From Puffinus mauretanicus (Eukaryota; Chordata; Aves; Procellariiformes; Procellariidae), in NCBI GenBank assembly GCA_023333565.1, contig JAJKFH010000102.1, positions 7,271,001-7,335,000 of the forward strand: a stretch of DNA of 64,000 nt. The letters run 5' to 3'. This document shows, piece by piece, positions 10,527-24,000 of the stretch. Under the pieces are notes generated by a model. The model saw only the letters and a list, made by a program, of their open reading frames with translations, did not search any database and was not told the origin of the DNA. Within the stretch, counting starts at the first letter, position 1; each line of letters starts with the position of its first letter. The position numbers and the translations under genes are program-made.

Positions 10527-13500
10527 GATGCAGAAGATTAGAGAGGCCAAAGCCTTAAGCCGTACACAATGCAATCCTGCCCCTGGTCAAAATCCTGTTC
10601 AGGAAAATGTAGGCAAGCATCTATACTTATGGACCCAAGTCCTGAACCAGCTCCTTAAAATATATGAAAATATACGCACACACATTAATAGGAAGATAAC
10701 GATAGCTATTTTGTCACTGTAGGTTAGCTGCCAGAGTTGGTGCTAACAGGCTTCAGGAGGGAGCAAATCTGGTGTATCGTAACTTTGATACCATCTTCAA
10801 AAGTGGTTCTCAACCTCATAAAAATTACTACAAGGAAAAAAATAAAAACAACAAGTAAATTACTTTTTAGAACTACTAATCCACATGGATTAAGAGCCAT
10901 AACTCAATTTCAGAGAGAAGACTGGATTTTCATAACACGTGCACACACACACAAAATAGACACCAGGATATTGGGGCTCAGTTAAATATTTAAAGAAGAT
11001 CAAAATAAAATAAAAAAAGTTTTTGTATTTCATATTTTTATTTTTAATTGACTGGAAAATGGAAAGAAGACGTTGAAATACTGTGTTAATATCTATGCTA
11101 TCTCAACTGGCTACGCAAAGGTTTGCTTCTGATTTTAAAGTTTCTCAGCTCAAGAAGATGTAGATTTTCTTGGCAACAGCTGCTGTGTAAAATATTCTGA
11201 GATAGAATTTTTTATCATAATTAATAATAGATGAAAATTTCTGCGTTTTTGATGTTCTAAACTCTATGCTGTTTGATTTATGATGTCTTTATAGTTGTTT
11301 TTCTAGTAATTCTATGCCTCTTTCTGTTGGTATAAGGCTGGTCGTCTCTTTTATTTCCCTAGTGGAGTTGGTACAATACTCTTTTCTTCCCTTTCTTTTT
11401 CTGTAAATATATTTCAGTTCAGAAAGTTCCCCTTTCTTCCTTAATGAGACTGATCCCTGTATTCTGTAAGTTTGTTGCTGTGGAATTTTTTTTCTTTTTC
11501 TTTTTTTTAACTCCACACAGGGCAGTAATAAAACCTTGGTGGAGGCAATTGCATCTGAGAGTGTGTTCTGTGCACGCTCTTGTAGAGCTGGCTGTATTCT
11601 CTGTAATGAATGTTTTAAACATCACCATCATTGCATGGTGACTGAAGAGGTATAGTCTGGTTTGGGGGGTTGAGTTTCTTGGCTTGCACTGTGATTTTTT
11701 CATTTGGTGTTGGCGTTTTAGGGAAGTGTGCCTTGCAAAACTTACTGGGTAATGCTCCATAATTGGTATTTTATGAGAAGGGAGATACAGGTGCTTACAG
11801 GCTATTATTACTGCATCAGCAGTCCCAGCTCTTGTGACAGTAGAGGACCATATGTCATAGCTGGGGTGCTAGTGACAGCTGTAGTTAAAGCTGTCGAAGA
11901 TTTTCCAACAGAACCCCATGTTTTCCATCATTTATAACTTTTTCAGCATTACACCTGCAGTGTGCAAATTTTCCAGGAAACTTTTATACCTCAAAGGGAA
12001 GTTTTTTGGATAAGCCTGGCCAGTTGTTGACACATGAGAATAAACCAAACCAAACCAAACCAAAACCCAAATCAACCCAAGATCAAGCCACCTTCTATCA
12101 TGAAATCAAAAAGATTCTTTTTTGAACCAGCCATTTGTCAGGCTGAGAAAGAGCCCGAAACATGTCAGGAACACCCCGCATGGAGGAAAGCAACTCCAGG
12201 GAAAACCATCAGATACTTGACAGGGTTGGGAGGCTCCGATTTACTGCAAACCAGGTGCAGGCAAGCTGTTCCTCAGCCTGCTGCGGACAGGCTAGGCAAG
12301 GTGTGTATTCATAAACGTATGGAATTTTTATTTATAAATAAACAAACAAAAAACCTCCAAATCAGCTCCAAACAAAAATAATAAATACCCTCTCTGGCTC
12401 TTTGTCAGCATTATTGCAGCATGAAAGCTCATAAAACTTCACCAGAGAAGCCACTGCTGCAAGTAAAAGGCAGTAGTTAGAAATCCTGTCTGTTCTCCTG
12501 CACTGCCTGTTTCCCTGCTTCAGTGCCGTGCAAGTTTAAAAGGCCACTTCCATCCTTACTTTGTAATACCCTTTAAGTAGCATTTGTGCATCATGACTGT
12601 CAATTACCTCATAAACATCTGCAGCAGCATCATTGTTTGGATAGCTGGTTCTCAGTATATACCCTTACAGAAAAATAAGGTTTGCCTCTTGTATCATTCA
12701 GCTTCTGTGGTTTGGGGTTTTTTTTCAGTAAGATCTATATATTTGCCTATACTGCAGCATGCCATATGGGTGTACTCATGGTAGTGTGGCTTTTTCTACT
12801 GACTACATTTTTTTTTGTAACACTGCACTTTCCATAAAAGATTTTGGCAAAGGCAGTGGAGACTCATAGTTTAAATATAATAATATTAATTTACCATCCT
12901 TTCTTCCCTTTTCTTTTTTCTTTTGGAGTTATAACTTAACAAACAGTCTCTAGCGCACAGACACTAATTTCTTCTTCAATAACCCCAGGAGATAACATTC
13001 TGGCATTCCTTAGTAAATTGGGCCTTGTAAAAGCTATGCCTGGGTGGTCCATGATTATCTTTCTAGAACCAGGCTGTTCTCAGTCAGCATTGTTTTTTCT
13101 TTAATAAAAAAATGCTCACTGAGAAATATGTGTCCTTCAAATCAATGCAATTTTAAATGCTGGTTAGGAAATAAGAGTTAGACTTACTATACAGTACTCA
13201 CTTTCATTTTTAAACTGTCATCGTTATTGTCTTAGAAGCGCAAATTTGACAAATCTTAATACTGCGTTAATACCTTGTATTTATGCAACATCCCTCATCC
13301 TGAGAGATCCCCTCATGTTACTCGGAGCCTGACCAGGCACAGACTCATCTCCAGGTCCAAATACGCACTTCCTGAGAGGGTTCCTCTACTTACATTAGCA
13401 TTTTGCAACAAGTTCTGTGCTAAATAAGAAGAAGGACGGAAAGATGAGGAAATCTCTCTAATGCATGTGGCATCTATCAGATCAGTGACTATGTAGTGGC

Positions 13501-15061
13501 ATATGCTGATTAATAACAGAGTTAACTGTATCACAAGCGCTATGGTCTGCAGTTACAACTGAATGGGACTGACACTGGTATGTGACCACACCTTCATAGT
13601 GAGGACCACACAAAACCTACCTAATCGAGGTAATTAAATACACTAAGCAAGGATTTGGCCTCACCCTTTGCAGCAGAGAAAATACACGCATGCATCATAC
13701 AAAATTACTTTGTCTGAATGTTGTGAGAGAAAGTTAATTTTACATCTGACCACAGCCTCTGGTATTACAATAGCCTAATATTTCTAACAGTGATGCATTT
13801 GGCAAAGCCTGATTCAAGGAGGCAGGAAAAGACGATTTAAAAATAGGTACTAAGTATTCTCTACACTCACAGGTCTGGTTCACTAATGCCAGAAACTTTC
13901 CCTACTCTTTTTTTTTTTAGTTCATCGAAGGCCTGAGGACCAAACTGTGCCTTACTCTTCTTTATGCAGTTATGCTCGGCCTGCTGGAGAACACAAACAG
14001 TACCAAGCCACAAAAATAGCCCTGCTTACCAAGGTAGGAAAGACCACAGATGAAGCAGACTGTATTTGTGAGCAATCCCAAAGATGCCCTTTAATCGCAT
14101 GGTGTAATAATAATGGGAGTGACAATATTAATAACAATGAACGATCACGTTTATAAAAATAAGAGAATAAGCAACAAAAATTGTATGTATCCTTATACCA
14201 CAAAGTAGGAAAAATGATTAACTGTATGAAATCATTGACTACTGCAGCTGATCACAAATTATAGCCACATTGTGAAAGAAAATCATTGTTTCTTAATAGT
14301 TCCAGCACTGCAAAAAAATAACTCTCTAACACTGAATCTGAAAGTCTGAATAAGTGGTGTACAAGCAGTGTACAGACCCATAGTTGCCCCAGTAGTATTT
14401 TAAAACTGAAAAGTGTGTTTAATACAGGTAAGTGCTTGAGGCATTACAAAGACTGAGAAGTGGCTCACCAGTCCAAAAAACTTGAGAGCCACTGGCTTAG
14501 GAGAAGAACAAGGAGTTTCAACCTTCAAGTTGAAACTACAGGAACATATGCAGAATAATATTTCCTATGACAGATTCTGGTCAGGTTGGTAGGATGTCCA
14601 AGCACCCCATGATTTTTAATAACCATAAAAAACCAGAAGTCCATTTTATGTTTTACTTGGAAATGTACCTTCTTGGCAGTTTGCAGATCCATTGATATCA
14701 TTTGTTCAGCAAAACATTTGCTTATTACTGATTCAGAAGACAGGTCAAAGATTCACTTGGCAATTCTCTATGTCCATTATCCAACTTCAAGTTTCACTCA
14801 GAATCACTCCGTTTACAAGCTCAGATGAGATAACCACCTACAACAGTGTGACGAATGCCAGAAGTAGTCCAGAGGTGCTCACTTAGTCATAAATGTTTTG
14901 GACATAATTTTTAATCAGAGTTAATAACATTCAGAGCATAATTCTAACAGTCCAACAGTTTATGGATAAAAATTGCAGAATTTATCAATAAATGTGAAAG
15001 TTCCATTTGTTCTATTACTCCAACTGGGACTATATTTCTATGAAATAGATTTCTTTTATGT
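10527..15061. other. AT-rich non-coding DNA with minor simple repeats
   Basis: No gene or dated transposon is recognised. It contains (CA)n at about 10941-10954, a T-rich tract at 11486-11509, and (AAACC)4 at 12042-12061 followed by degenerate relatives. The open frame at 12034-12381 is built on that repeat and is not a gene. The 113-codon minus frame at 11419-11760 includes a run of lysines from the T-tract and is also chance. Confidence 0.5.
12042..12061 (+). repeat. (AAACC)4 microsatellite
   Basis: Four perfect AAACC units followed by imperfect 'aaaacccaaatcaaccc'. Confidence 0.95.
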
Positions 15062-15065
15062 GTCT

Positions 15066-15680
15066 ATTAACATAAGATTGGAAGGCACCTCTTGAGTCAT
15101 CAAGGCCAGACCACCATCCAACTATCATAAGCAATCACATCACACCATCTCTTATACGGAGATTGACTGAACTGTGTTTTACAAGCAGTTCCATTTTTAT
15201 TCCCACTACATCTCTGGAGCTGCGTTCAAAACCTCAATAATATGTTTGAGGACTTTCTTTTGTCTTCTAACTTCCTGCGGTTTTTGTGACTGGTTAAATG
15301 CATTTAATCTTTTGTTTTGATACTGAGTTTAACTATCTCTTCTCCCTCCCTGGCACATGCCCTCCTGATATGTTCATAGATGTTCCTTCGCTAGGTTAAA
15401 AAAAGCCAGGTTGTTTTTAGTATCCTCTCAAATATAGGTTCTCTGCTTCTCTCCTGGTGGCCCTTCTCTGAACATGCCTTTGCTTTCAGTTCGCCTTTCT
15501 TGAATGTGGTTGACCTCATCTGTACACAGTCTTTCAGGTGAGGTCTCATACATTGCAGTCACGTTAATACATCCTTATCTCCTTTGGGTTACTTGGCAAG
15601 AGCCCACTTGCTTATTCTCCTTGCTGCCCATGTTGCACTGGGAATACAGCCCTGCTCAGCAGGAGTCTGAAGGTGCAAGG
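15066..15680 (-). repeat. Old CR1 LINE on the minus strand
   Basis: The plus strand starts with 'agattggaaggcacctcttg', the reverse complement of the CR1 3' box, followed by 'agtcatcaaggccagacc' (family 'atctagtccaac'). About 400 bp further on come 'ctcctggtggcccttctctg' and 'cagtctttcaggtgaggtct' (family 'actccaggtgaggtctcac'), and then 'cttgctgcccatgttgcac'. The block order is right for a reverse CR1, but spacing and identity are poor, so this is an old copy. The far end is approximate. Confidence 0.7.
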
Positions 15681-16970
15681 AAACACTGTTTCCTGGAGCT
15701 TAGGGAGCTATGGGAAGACTTGATTGACCACCATTCATCTTTGCACTCTCCTGTCAGATTCTAGTGACCCACTAAAAAGTGTCTCAAGAAAGAGCATTAA
15801 GAATACTCCCTCTACCTTTGTGGTGATTTCTCTCTAGTTTAAAAACAAGCTGTACGATGACAGATAGGCGATGTTTCATGATGACTCCATTGGTTAAATA
15901 TTTTGATGCTGTAAGTACAGAAATGGTAGAAAGACCAGACAACAAAAATATGCAGTCCAAATAGCATCTACAAAGCTCTCCATCCCTCTTTTTTTTAAAT
16001 AACAATGAAGAGGAGAACATAGCAGGGAGAAGTATATTCATTCAATTGGTTCAATCGTTCTTGTGTTACTTCTGTGGTGCCCTTCATGCAGAATGATCAC
16101 AAGGAACTTCACTTAAACTAAACTCAAACGCTTACCAAACTACAACAGAAGGAAAGCAGAATAAAACAAATTAGTCTAGTCAAGACTAAGGCTTAAAAAC
16201 GCCGAGGGCCCTATTAACTATAAAAAGCTTACAGTGTCTCTGTGTGTACGCACTTGCAAGCATGAGAGAGAAACAATATACGACATGAAAAAAAAGGAAT
16301 TAGCAATCCATGCTGCTTCAGAGAGATTGTGCACTTCATTCTTGATTCACAAGGAAAACTTGCTTTAAAAGTGACCCACATTCAAGAATTCAAGACCTTC
16401 TTAGGCTACCTTCCAGTTTAACATAGGTAACAAGGCTGGCCGGGAACAGCTAAAATCTCTCTCAGCAATTCAATTACGATACAGTGCATGGACATGTGTT
16501 TCAGCATGGATTTAGTGCGGGGCCTTATCCATAGGGATGGAAAAGCACGGCATAGCGTTCCTCGTGCTCATAAATACTGGAAACATGCAAAGTGCAAATT
16601 AGCTGGAATTGGCAGGACCAATATCTGTTACAACATCCGATTAAAAGCCTGCAACTACTGGCAATTTTATGGATCATGCTGCGTTAACATTTTGTTAATG
16701 TTTTGCTAGGGAAGTAGGGAAAATAATTGTAAAACTTCCCTGTATAAATGTATACTTGTATCTTAACAGAAAGCTAGGGGAGAAAACCAAGGAAGGAAGA
16801 AACACAATCAGCTACAGACAAGCAACCTCCTAAAAAACATTGGGGGCACAATCACACACAACCATTTCTCTCCTTGTCTACCCCAGCCATCGTGGGCTGT
16901 TCTCCCCATGTTGGAAACTAATAGATGAAGAGGTTAAAAAGGCTCCTGTGGCAAAAAAAGAGGTGTTAGG
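15681..16970. other. Non-coding DNA
   Basis: Nothing assignable is seen. Short frames at 15784-16041 (minus) and 16488-16709 (plus) have no recognisable signature. Confidence 0.45.
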
Positions 16971-17112
16971 GAAGGGTGAGCTCTGGGGAGAGCAGAGTGG
17001 GAGGTGAGGCGGCCGCCCCGACTGCGGGAGGGGAGGGAGGCAGCCGGGGGGCTGAGGAGCTCACGCTTGAAGAGATTTGGAGATGTCAGAGGCGAACACA
17101 CTTGGGTGCGGT
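16971..17112 (+). promoter_or_regulatory. Small GC-rich patch with NotI site and G-quadruplex motif
   Basis: A sudden GC-rich patch of about 130 bp sits in AT-rich surroundings. It has a NotI palindrome (GCGGCCGC, 17009-17016) and four G-runs at 17026-17051 (GGG, GGGG, GGG, GGGGGG) with short loops, which is a G-quadruplex pattern on the plus strand. At its 3' edge 'tgcg|gtaaga' (17111) fits a splice donor. The frame 16976-17194 (72 codons, GTG start) has a Gly/Ala/Glu-rich first half with no family match. It could be the first exon of a non-coding transcript or simply a GC-biased fragment. Confidence 0.25.
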
Positions 17113-20100
17113 AAGAGGGGAAAATATGATACAGCGGTATTTCTGTTATGATACAGTATTTAAGATAGCTGAGCTAGGTAAGGCAGAAGACTGACTCGTC
17201 GCAGGACAACAACTTTGTGGAGCTGCAGAAAATATACCCACAATTTGCTAGCAAAACTTAGACATCACTGAAAAGGCTTTTACATGAACGGCACATTTCC
17301 CACTCAAACATAAAGATCCCACCCAAAAACGGAGGAAGAGATTGTAAGCAATGACAAAACAAAATGGAAGCTTCCCTGAGCAGGAGGGAATTATGTCTAA
17401 TATTCAGTTAACATAAATCAGGCACAGTTTTAACCATAGCTAAAAGGCTTCTGAGGCATGGTAGTCCTGGAGCACGTCCCTACGAACATACAGCCCGAAT
17501 GAGTGTTGCCTGGCTGTTACTGTGAAACAGCAACCCTGCACCATCGGCCCGTGTGGACACAGCCACTGTGCACCATCAGGAACAAACTGATTAAAGTATA
17601 TCAAAGCGAATTAAGTATTTCTGCCAGAGGTACTTTTATTATGAAATAAGATTGTGCATCTCTTAATAAAATTTAAAATAATAATTAAAAAAACCCAAAC
17701 AAAAAACCTACTATGGAATAGCTTTACAGGTTTAAAATTGTACCACTGCTTTTTCTCAGTATGTTGACTCTGTAGAACAGTCCTTACTGAGGTAAGATAA
17801 CCTGAGGGAAAAAATCTTGTTTAAATTTAATTTTAAATGGCATCAGAAGGAATTTTGAAAAAGTCCTCTATGTTGCAGGGTGGTGGTGGGGAAGTAGTGC
17901 CTCTAAACACCTTTTTTCCCTGGACAAAAAAAAGTATTTTTGTAGACTTTTTAAAAAACTTTACCTATAATATTTCCTGGATTTGCTAGTTCAAACAAAT
18001 TCTAGAATTTAGAGATTTAAAGAACAGGGCAAATTTCAAACTTTAAAAAAAATTATCATTCATTTTTTTCAGCTATTGGAAGAATGTATCCAGGGTTGCT
18101 GTTAGCTTAAAATGCTGAACAGTCTTTATGGTAATTTTCAATATTTCTTGTCACTGAAAAAATCATATTTTGAAAAAAAAAGTCAAAACCAAAGTGTTTA
18201 GAGAATGACATTAATCAGATTACATCCCCACAACTAATTAACAGCTCAAGTAGTAAATACTTAATAAAGACAAGCCAGTTACACTAAAATGTAAAACGGC
18301 TTAACATGAATTGGTACATTTTAGGATTGTTGATGGAAACTATACCGACTGTCTGAATAATATAGGCCACATAATTTTATCTAGTGATTCTTGAATCAAG
18401 ATATAGAAGGTACACATGAAGTCGAACATATATCTATGTAAATGTATAGATATATTTATAAAGATGCCTATCTGGATTTAAAGCCTTTGATTAACAGAAA
18501 AGTTACAACCTCTTGCTTCATCATTTCAGTGCTCATGAAGTAAAATTTACACCTTGTGAAGAACAGGCACAGAAGAGACAAAGTTCTTCTTTTAGAAGAA
18601 CCAAATTTACATGAAATCATACTTTAATTAATTAAAAGCCCTGGTCATAAATCTGGAAGGGAAACCATCATGGTAATTCACCACAAAATTTCAAGGCAAT
18701 GCATTATTCTTACATGTATTTGTCAATCAGGAAAGATACTCTGCACAAACTGCCAATGATAGAAAATCACTGCTAAAACATCTTGGCTACATCATATTCT
18801 CATAATAGAAGGATGAAACATTTTTTGAACACAAGGTTTCTGCTTCCATTGCACCAAATCAAAATTTTCTGAAAACATATTGCTTCATGGTTATTAAAAA
18901 TAAATCATAAAATATAGTACTTTCTCATATTACAGATATACACATGATAATAGCTTGTTCTCTGTTGCATCCAAATCTTCAGGCTCAATGACATAATCTT
19001 TTAGCAGGGTGTCTACTAGTTCTTAAATGGAAGACACGGTGTACTTTTTTTCAGCTGTAGTTACATTTCACAAGAAGTGCCCAACTATTTTGAACTAAGA
19101 CATTGTTTGGAAACATATTCCACCCTTTTATAGAAACATGATTGCCAGCTAAAGCCAGGGATATAACTATTATACAAGATGAAAAAAAAGCAAATACTTT
19201 CCAAATGCAAGTGTCCCCCTCCCCATTCTTATAACTGGTTGGAAATCAGCAACCCTAAGTTTTCCCAAACTTCGTTTATTTAAAAATAAAGGTTACACCC
19301 AGGACCAAGTCCAACAGTGAAATCAGCCATGTAAACAGGATGGAAAAATCAGTTATTCTCACATATGGAGAGTTATAAAAGGTATGTGACATATGGAATC
19401 TGTATTTCAGTTAGGTCACAGTTTTGCTCTAACACTTTCTTTTACTCTTTTAACCTACTAGGAAAATGGTTTTCAGTCAAGGAGATGGAGATGAAAAAGA
19501 AAACCTATTGACTCTTGAATCTGAAGCCCTCTCAGGGCAGGATGTTTGTACCCAAGAAAGATGTGTTAAATAACAAATATGTAACGTGCGTGGAGGATAA
19601 GTTAGATAAGTGTGTAACGTGCTTGGATTAAAAACCAAACAAATAAAAATGAAGAAAAGTTAATCCTTGTTTACTCTATTATGAGAAACTCCATTCCAGG
19701 TTCTTTAATATTCTGTATATTAATCAGAGTAGGAAAATATGAAAACTAAAATTCTTGTGGGATGGGAAAACTGTTTCCTGCCCATCTCTGACCTCTCAGT
19801 GTAAAACTGCTAAGCACTTTGGTTTACAGTACAAATATTTCTGGATATGGTATCCATCTGTTATGTATTAGTGAAATGTTTCTGATATTCAGCATTCTTT
19901 TAAACAGCACTATTACAATTTCATCGAGAAAGGTTAATAGCTAAGTAATAGGCTGACAGGTTTACAGTGGATGGTATTTCTGGAAAGAGTATTTGCTGTT
20001 TAGCATTTCTGAAGCAAAGCTGTTAAAATTTCAATGAAAGAGTTTTCAAAACTTCAAGATAATGTATCATATGTGGGGTGATTACACAGACTATTACTCT

Positions 20101-20780
20101 TAAAATGTTTTTTTTCAAGGAAATTTGACTATTTTTAACACATAACTAAACGCTTTAAATGGTATGCTTGAGTTCTTCATAGTTATCCATAAAGATAACT
20201 TGGTATCAGTTTTTGAAATGTTCCTTGTCTTGGCTACATCTTGATTGCAGATCTTTATTTGCTCAGTAAATTTTAAAGGTATAACCTCCTTACAGTAATG
20301 GAAGAGATGCTGTAATCCTAAGAAGTCTAAGAACACACAGAACAAGAAAGGAAATGAAAAATCCCAAACTGAAGACCTACAGGAAACGTCTGCTAAAACC
20401 AGGGAATGGGTCCTATTTCCATTCCAATTGCTTTCTAGCTGCATGCAATTACTGTGCTGAATGTTTGCTTGCCAGGCTTTCCAATCTTGTATGCATAAAT
20501 GATTGGGAAGCTGTGTCCCCAGACTCGTGTATACCTGGAGGAAAACGGTACTAGGGTGCGGAAAGCTGTTCAGACACTCCTCACCAGCTCCTGGCTCAGG
20601 GCTAAGTCAGAAAACTCAGATGCTTCAGAGTCTTTCTGTCAGGGTAAGTGTCCCGGGGGCTTGCCTCTAGCTTGATGTTTTCTCTGATGTCCTTATAAAA
20701 TCTTTAGATCCTTGGCTCCTTGTCATCAGCAGTAGATTTTGGCTCAGCACACTTTTTCCCAAGCAGCCTCTCCGAATACC
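17113..20780. other. AT-rich unique DNA, no gene
   Basis: About 3.6 kb with few frames of any length and many 'taat', 'ttaaa' and 'aataaa' words. No interspersed repeat is recognised. A TA-rich stretch lies at about 18428-18462. A near-duplicate 'gtaacgtgc.tgga' occurs at about 19581 and 19613. Low repeat load over this length is compatible with constraint, but that is untested. Confidence 0.45.
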
Positions 20781-20787
20781 CCTGGTG

Positions 20788-20805
20788 ATGCCATGGCCAT
20801 GGCAT
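20788..20805. repeat. 18-bp perfect palindrome
   Basis: ATGCCATGGCCATGGCAT is its own reverse complement over all 18 bases, followed by further 'catgg' words to about 20817. It lies about 60 bp upstream of the CR1 tail. Confidence 0.97.
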
Positions 20806-20861
20806 GGGGCATGGGAAAGGAGAGATGGTCCCCGATTCCTTTTTAACTTGTTTACTGTGAG

Positions 20862-21057
20862 GGTAACTGAGCACTGACACAGGTTGCCCAGGGAGGCTGC
20901 GGGGTGTCCATCCTTGGAGATATTCAAAACCTGACTGGACATGGTCCTGGGCAACCGGCCCTAGGTGACCCTGCTTCAGCAGGGGGGTTGGACTAGAAGA
21001 CCTCCAGAGGTCCCTTCCAACCTTAATCTTTCTGTGATTCTGTGTGATTATGTGATT
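20862..21057 (+). repeat. CR1 LINE 3' end, relatively young
   Basis: The blocks follow the family closely: 'gagggtaactgagcactgac', 'acaggttgcccagggaggct', 'gagatattcaaaacctgact', 'ggacatggtcctgggcaacc', 'gaccctgcttcagcaggggg', 'ttggactagaagacctccag' and 'aggtcccttccaaccttaat'. The tail is a 'ctgtgattctgtgtgattat' repeat. It is 5'-truncated at about 20862. Low divergence makes it the youngest CR1 here by eye. Confidence 0.95.
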
Positions 21058-24000
21058 CTTTCATGCCGTCCTGCACCTCACCCCCATTTCTCCTTTTCCT
21101 TAGCGTGTGTGGGAGTTCCTAGCTTTTGACTGATACTGATGGTGGCATCTGGTGGCTTTTCTCCATCTCATTAATGGTAATGGCCAATAAACTGACCATA
21201 CAGGATGTGAAGCCAACATGTCCAACCACATTAGCTGCAAAATATTCCTGTGTGCTGCTCTGCCTCCTCCTCTCGCCTCCAGTTCTTCATGGGGATTGGG
21301 AGAGTGCTACCTGCTGAGCCTTTCTGCTCTGAGAAAGAGGAGAAGAGAGGAGGAGCTGAGGGAGACACTTCCCATTGCCCCTCTCCAGCCAACAGCGCTG
21401 CTCCCTCTCTTTCTGAATGTGCTGGAACAGAGCAAAACAGCTGCTTCTATCTGCCATAGGGCAGCTGTAGGTGCAAGGAAGCAAGCTCCATAGCATTTGT
21501 GCTAGTACATGGACGTCTCAAAGCCAGTGGGGAGGGCACAGCAGAAGAAGGTCCTAGACGCCTCACTGCCACTTCTGCTCTAGGGCCAGGGTAAGGACTG
21601 CCAGGCAGAGGCCCTAAATGGAGCTGCAGAGAGGACCAAGGAGAGAAGAAGAGCAAGATCTCCAGCACCAGCATTGGTCTGTCAAAACACCTCCGTGCCT
21701 TTGCTTCCAGTGCTTAGTAGTATAATAGAAATCTGTTGAGATGCCTTTTCTGCATCGGTACTGTAAAAAAGTCCAGCAGAGCTGCCCATCGCTACCTCAC
21801 CAAGGTTCTTCCCGAAGGACTACCTTTTCTTCCAGTTTCAGGTTTAGCTGAAAATGAAGCTACTGTTAAAAGGTTTCATGAGCAGCTTTGGTTGAGGAGT
21901 CACCCCCTGCAAGCGGGCCTGTCTTTATGCAAAACAGCACTCACTTACTTTTCACAAGTTCTTCAGCAAAATGTTGGCAAGGCTGACAAACAAATGGGAA
22001 ATCTCACATGCAGGATTTATAATTTTAAGCTAAAGAGAAACTTTGGTTTAAATGTACATATTTTTAACCTGGAAAGAAAATAAGCAGCCATGGCAAAAAG
22101 AAGAGTTAGCAGATAAACTGCAGTAAATAAACCTTATGTACAGAGAAGTCTACCGGGATAAAAAACACTCTGAGTTTCACCACTAGATCTGTAACCGACA
22201 CTTACAGCACCACACAGCTGCAGAAAGGAGGCAGAATGAACCTTGCGCTGTTCCGCAATCAAGGCAACACGACCTATTTCATACAAAGAACCAGCTAATC
22301 AACCTAGACTGCAAAACCAATGTGATAGACCCACGTATCAGCTGTTGTGAAAAGCTGTCTATGTGCTTCACTGATTAGGTTGGCTGAATACATATGGAAC
22401 TAATTGGAAAAGAAAATTCCAGCTGCAAACAAAATATATTGTCTGCCCCACTGTGCATGGCTGAATGTAAGCCGCATCACAAGGCTTAAGCAGCCTTGAA
22501 AAATATTGAAAAATACTGAAAAATATTACAGCTGCCCTCTATACACCCATGTGCCTGACAAAAGCCAGCAAAGAACTACCTTCATCACTATGGGAAACAG
22601 TTTGTGCTTCTGTCAGAAGCACTCTTCGAAAGGGAATTACACCCACCAGACTCTTCTTCATTACTGCTCCATTTCCAGTTTCCCCTTTCTGCCCAAAATA
22701 CATATGAAAGGAGTGATCAGTAAGTTCCTGTCATCCTTAGGGCCTGACAATAAAATTTGGATGGTGGCACAAAACAGAGCTGGATCTACACAAGACTGGA
22801 GCCACTTCTGCTCGGAAAGGAAAGTGCTGTGAAGAGCTACTGAAGGCATTTATTCCCCCACTCACTGGAGGGTCTGAAGCCACAGGGCACATTTGATGCT
22901 CTACTAAGCCTGGAGGTCAGCTATGCAGGAATACCTTCAATCAGGTTGAGGAGTGTAAAGGCTTGAGACCAACCCCCGGGAGACTCTTGCATCACTTCTC
23001 TCCAGGCTGGGTTACTATCAGTAACTTCAGTCTTGTAACTGAAGCTGAAAATGAAAATAGCACTGTATTTTCCCCAGGAAGGAGAAGGAGCTGCCTACCT
23101 TATCCACATAACAAGCTATGCCAAGTGTTGTCCCGTCACCTTCAACTGACTCTGTCACCTTTGGTTGGTTTCTAATGCCTATTTTATGCTTTGGTCTCAG
23201 TCTTCAAAAGCATGACTCACATGCATATGAATGAAATTTGACCTCTGAACCAAAGTGGTAAATGCATCCCTCTGCAGCAATGCAGATCACAAAGCACAGA
23301 ACAACACAAAAAACTGTGGACAAAATATATTCTAATAAAGCCCACTTATGAAGCCATTTTCCAAAGAAATCTCAGTGTATCTAGCACCTGACCATCTTAA
23401 GGAATGGTGCAAAACTTTCTTCTGAAAAAGTCTTTCGCCTCTACAGGATGCTTGTTTCGTATAAACTGTATGGGTAACATAATGAGAAAACTGAATTTTT
23501 GCAAACTGAGACAGGTTTATTGGGAAAACAACTTTTTATGGAGGTACAACAGGCAAGCTTCATAGTCACTTGCTTTCCTACTCCTAAAAATTATTCTATT
23601 CTACCAACTTCCGTATTTGAATCTCAGTACTTCTTTCTCCTTCCGCATCCCTATTAGCCCTTACTCAAACCTCCCACAATACGCTCTGACTCCCCTCCCA
23701 TCATAAACAGCTTTGTATCCTTATTCCAGACAACGTTTCAATGCTGAGAACTGAAATATAGAATATTGGTTTTGGCTACTAAGTCTACTAAGATTGGTGT
23801 CTGCTAAGATTATCATTAGGATAGCTGACAACATGAAACATAAAATAGCGTCCTTGGAAGGCCTCCTCAGGTCACTGTCATACTTCCAAAATAGGAGCTA
23901 CAGGTAGGAAGAAGAGGTTAAGTCACTGAAGATATTGTACTGATAAAATTTCAACAATTTTCCACCTTCAAACCAAAGCATAATCGTGTCCAGATACAAA

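Noticed and set aside
11419..11760. 113-codon minus frame with a lysine run
   Set aside because: The lysine run is the T-rich simple tract at 11486-11509. No other signature.
12034..12381. 115-codon plus frame
   Set aside because: Its N-terminal half is a translation of the AAACC microsatellite and its surroundings.
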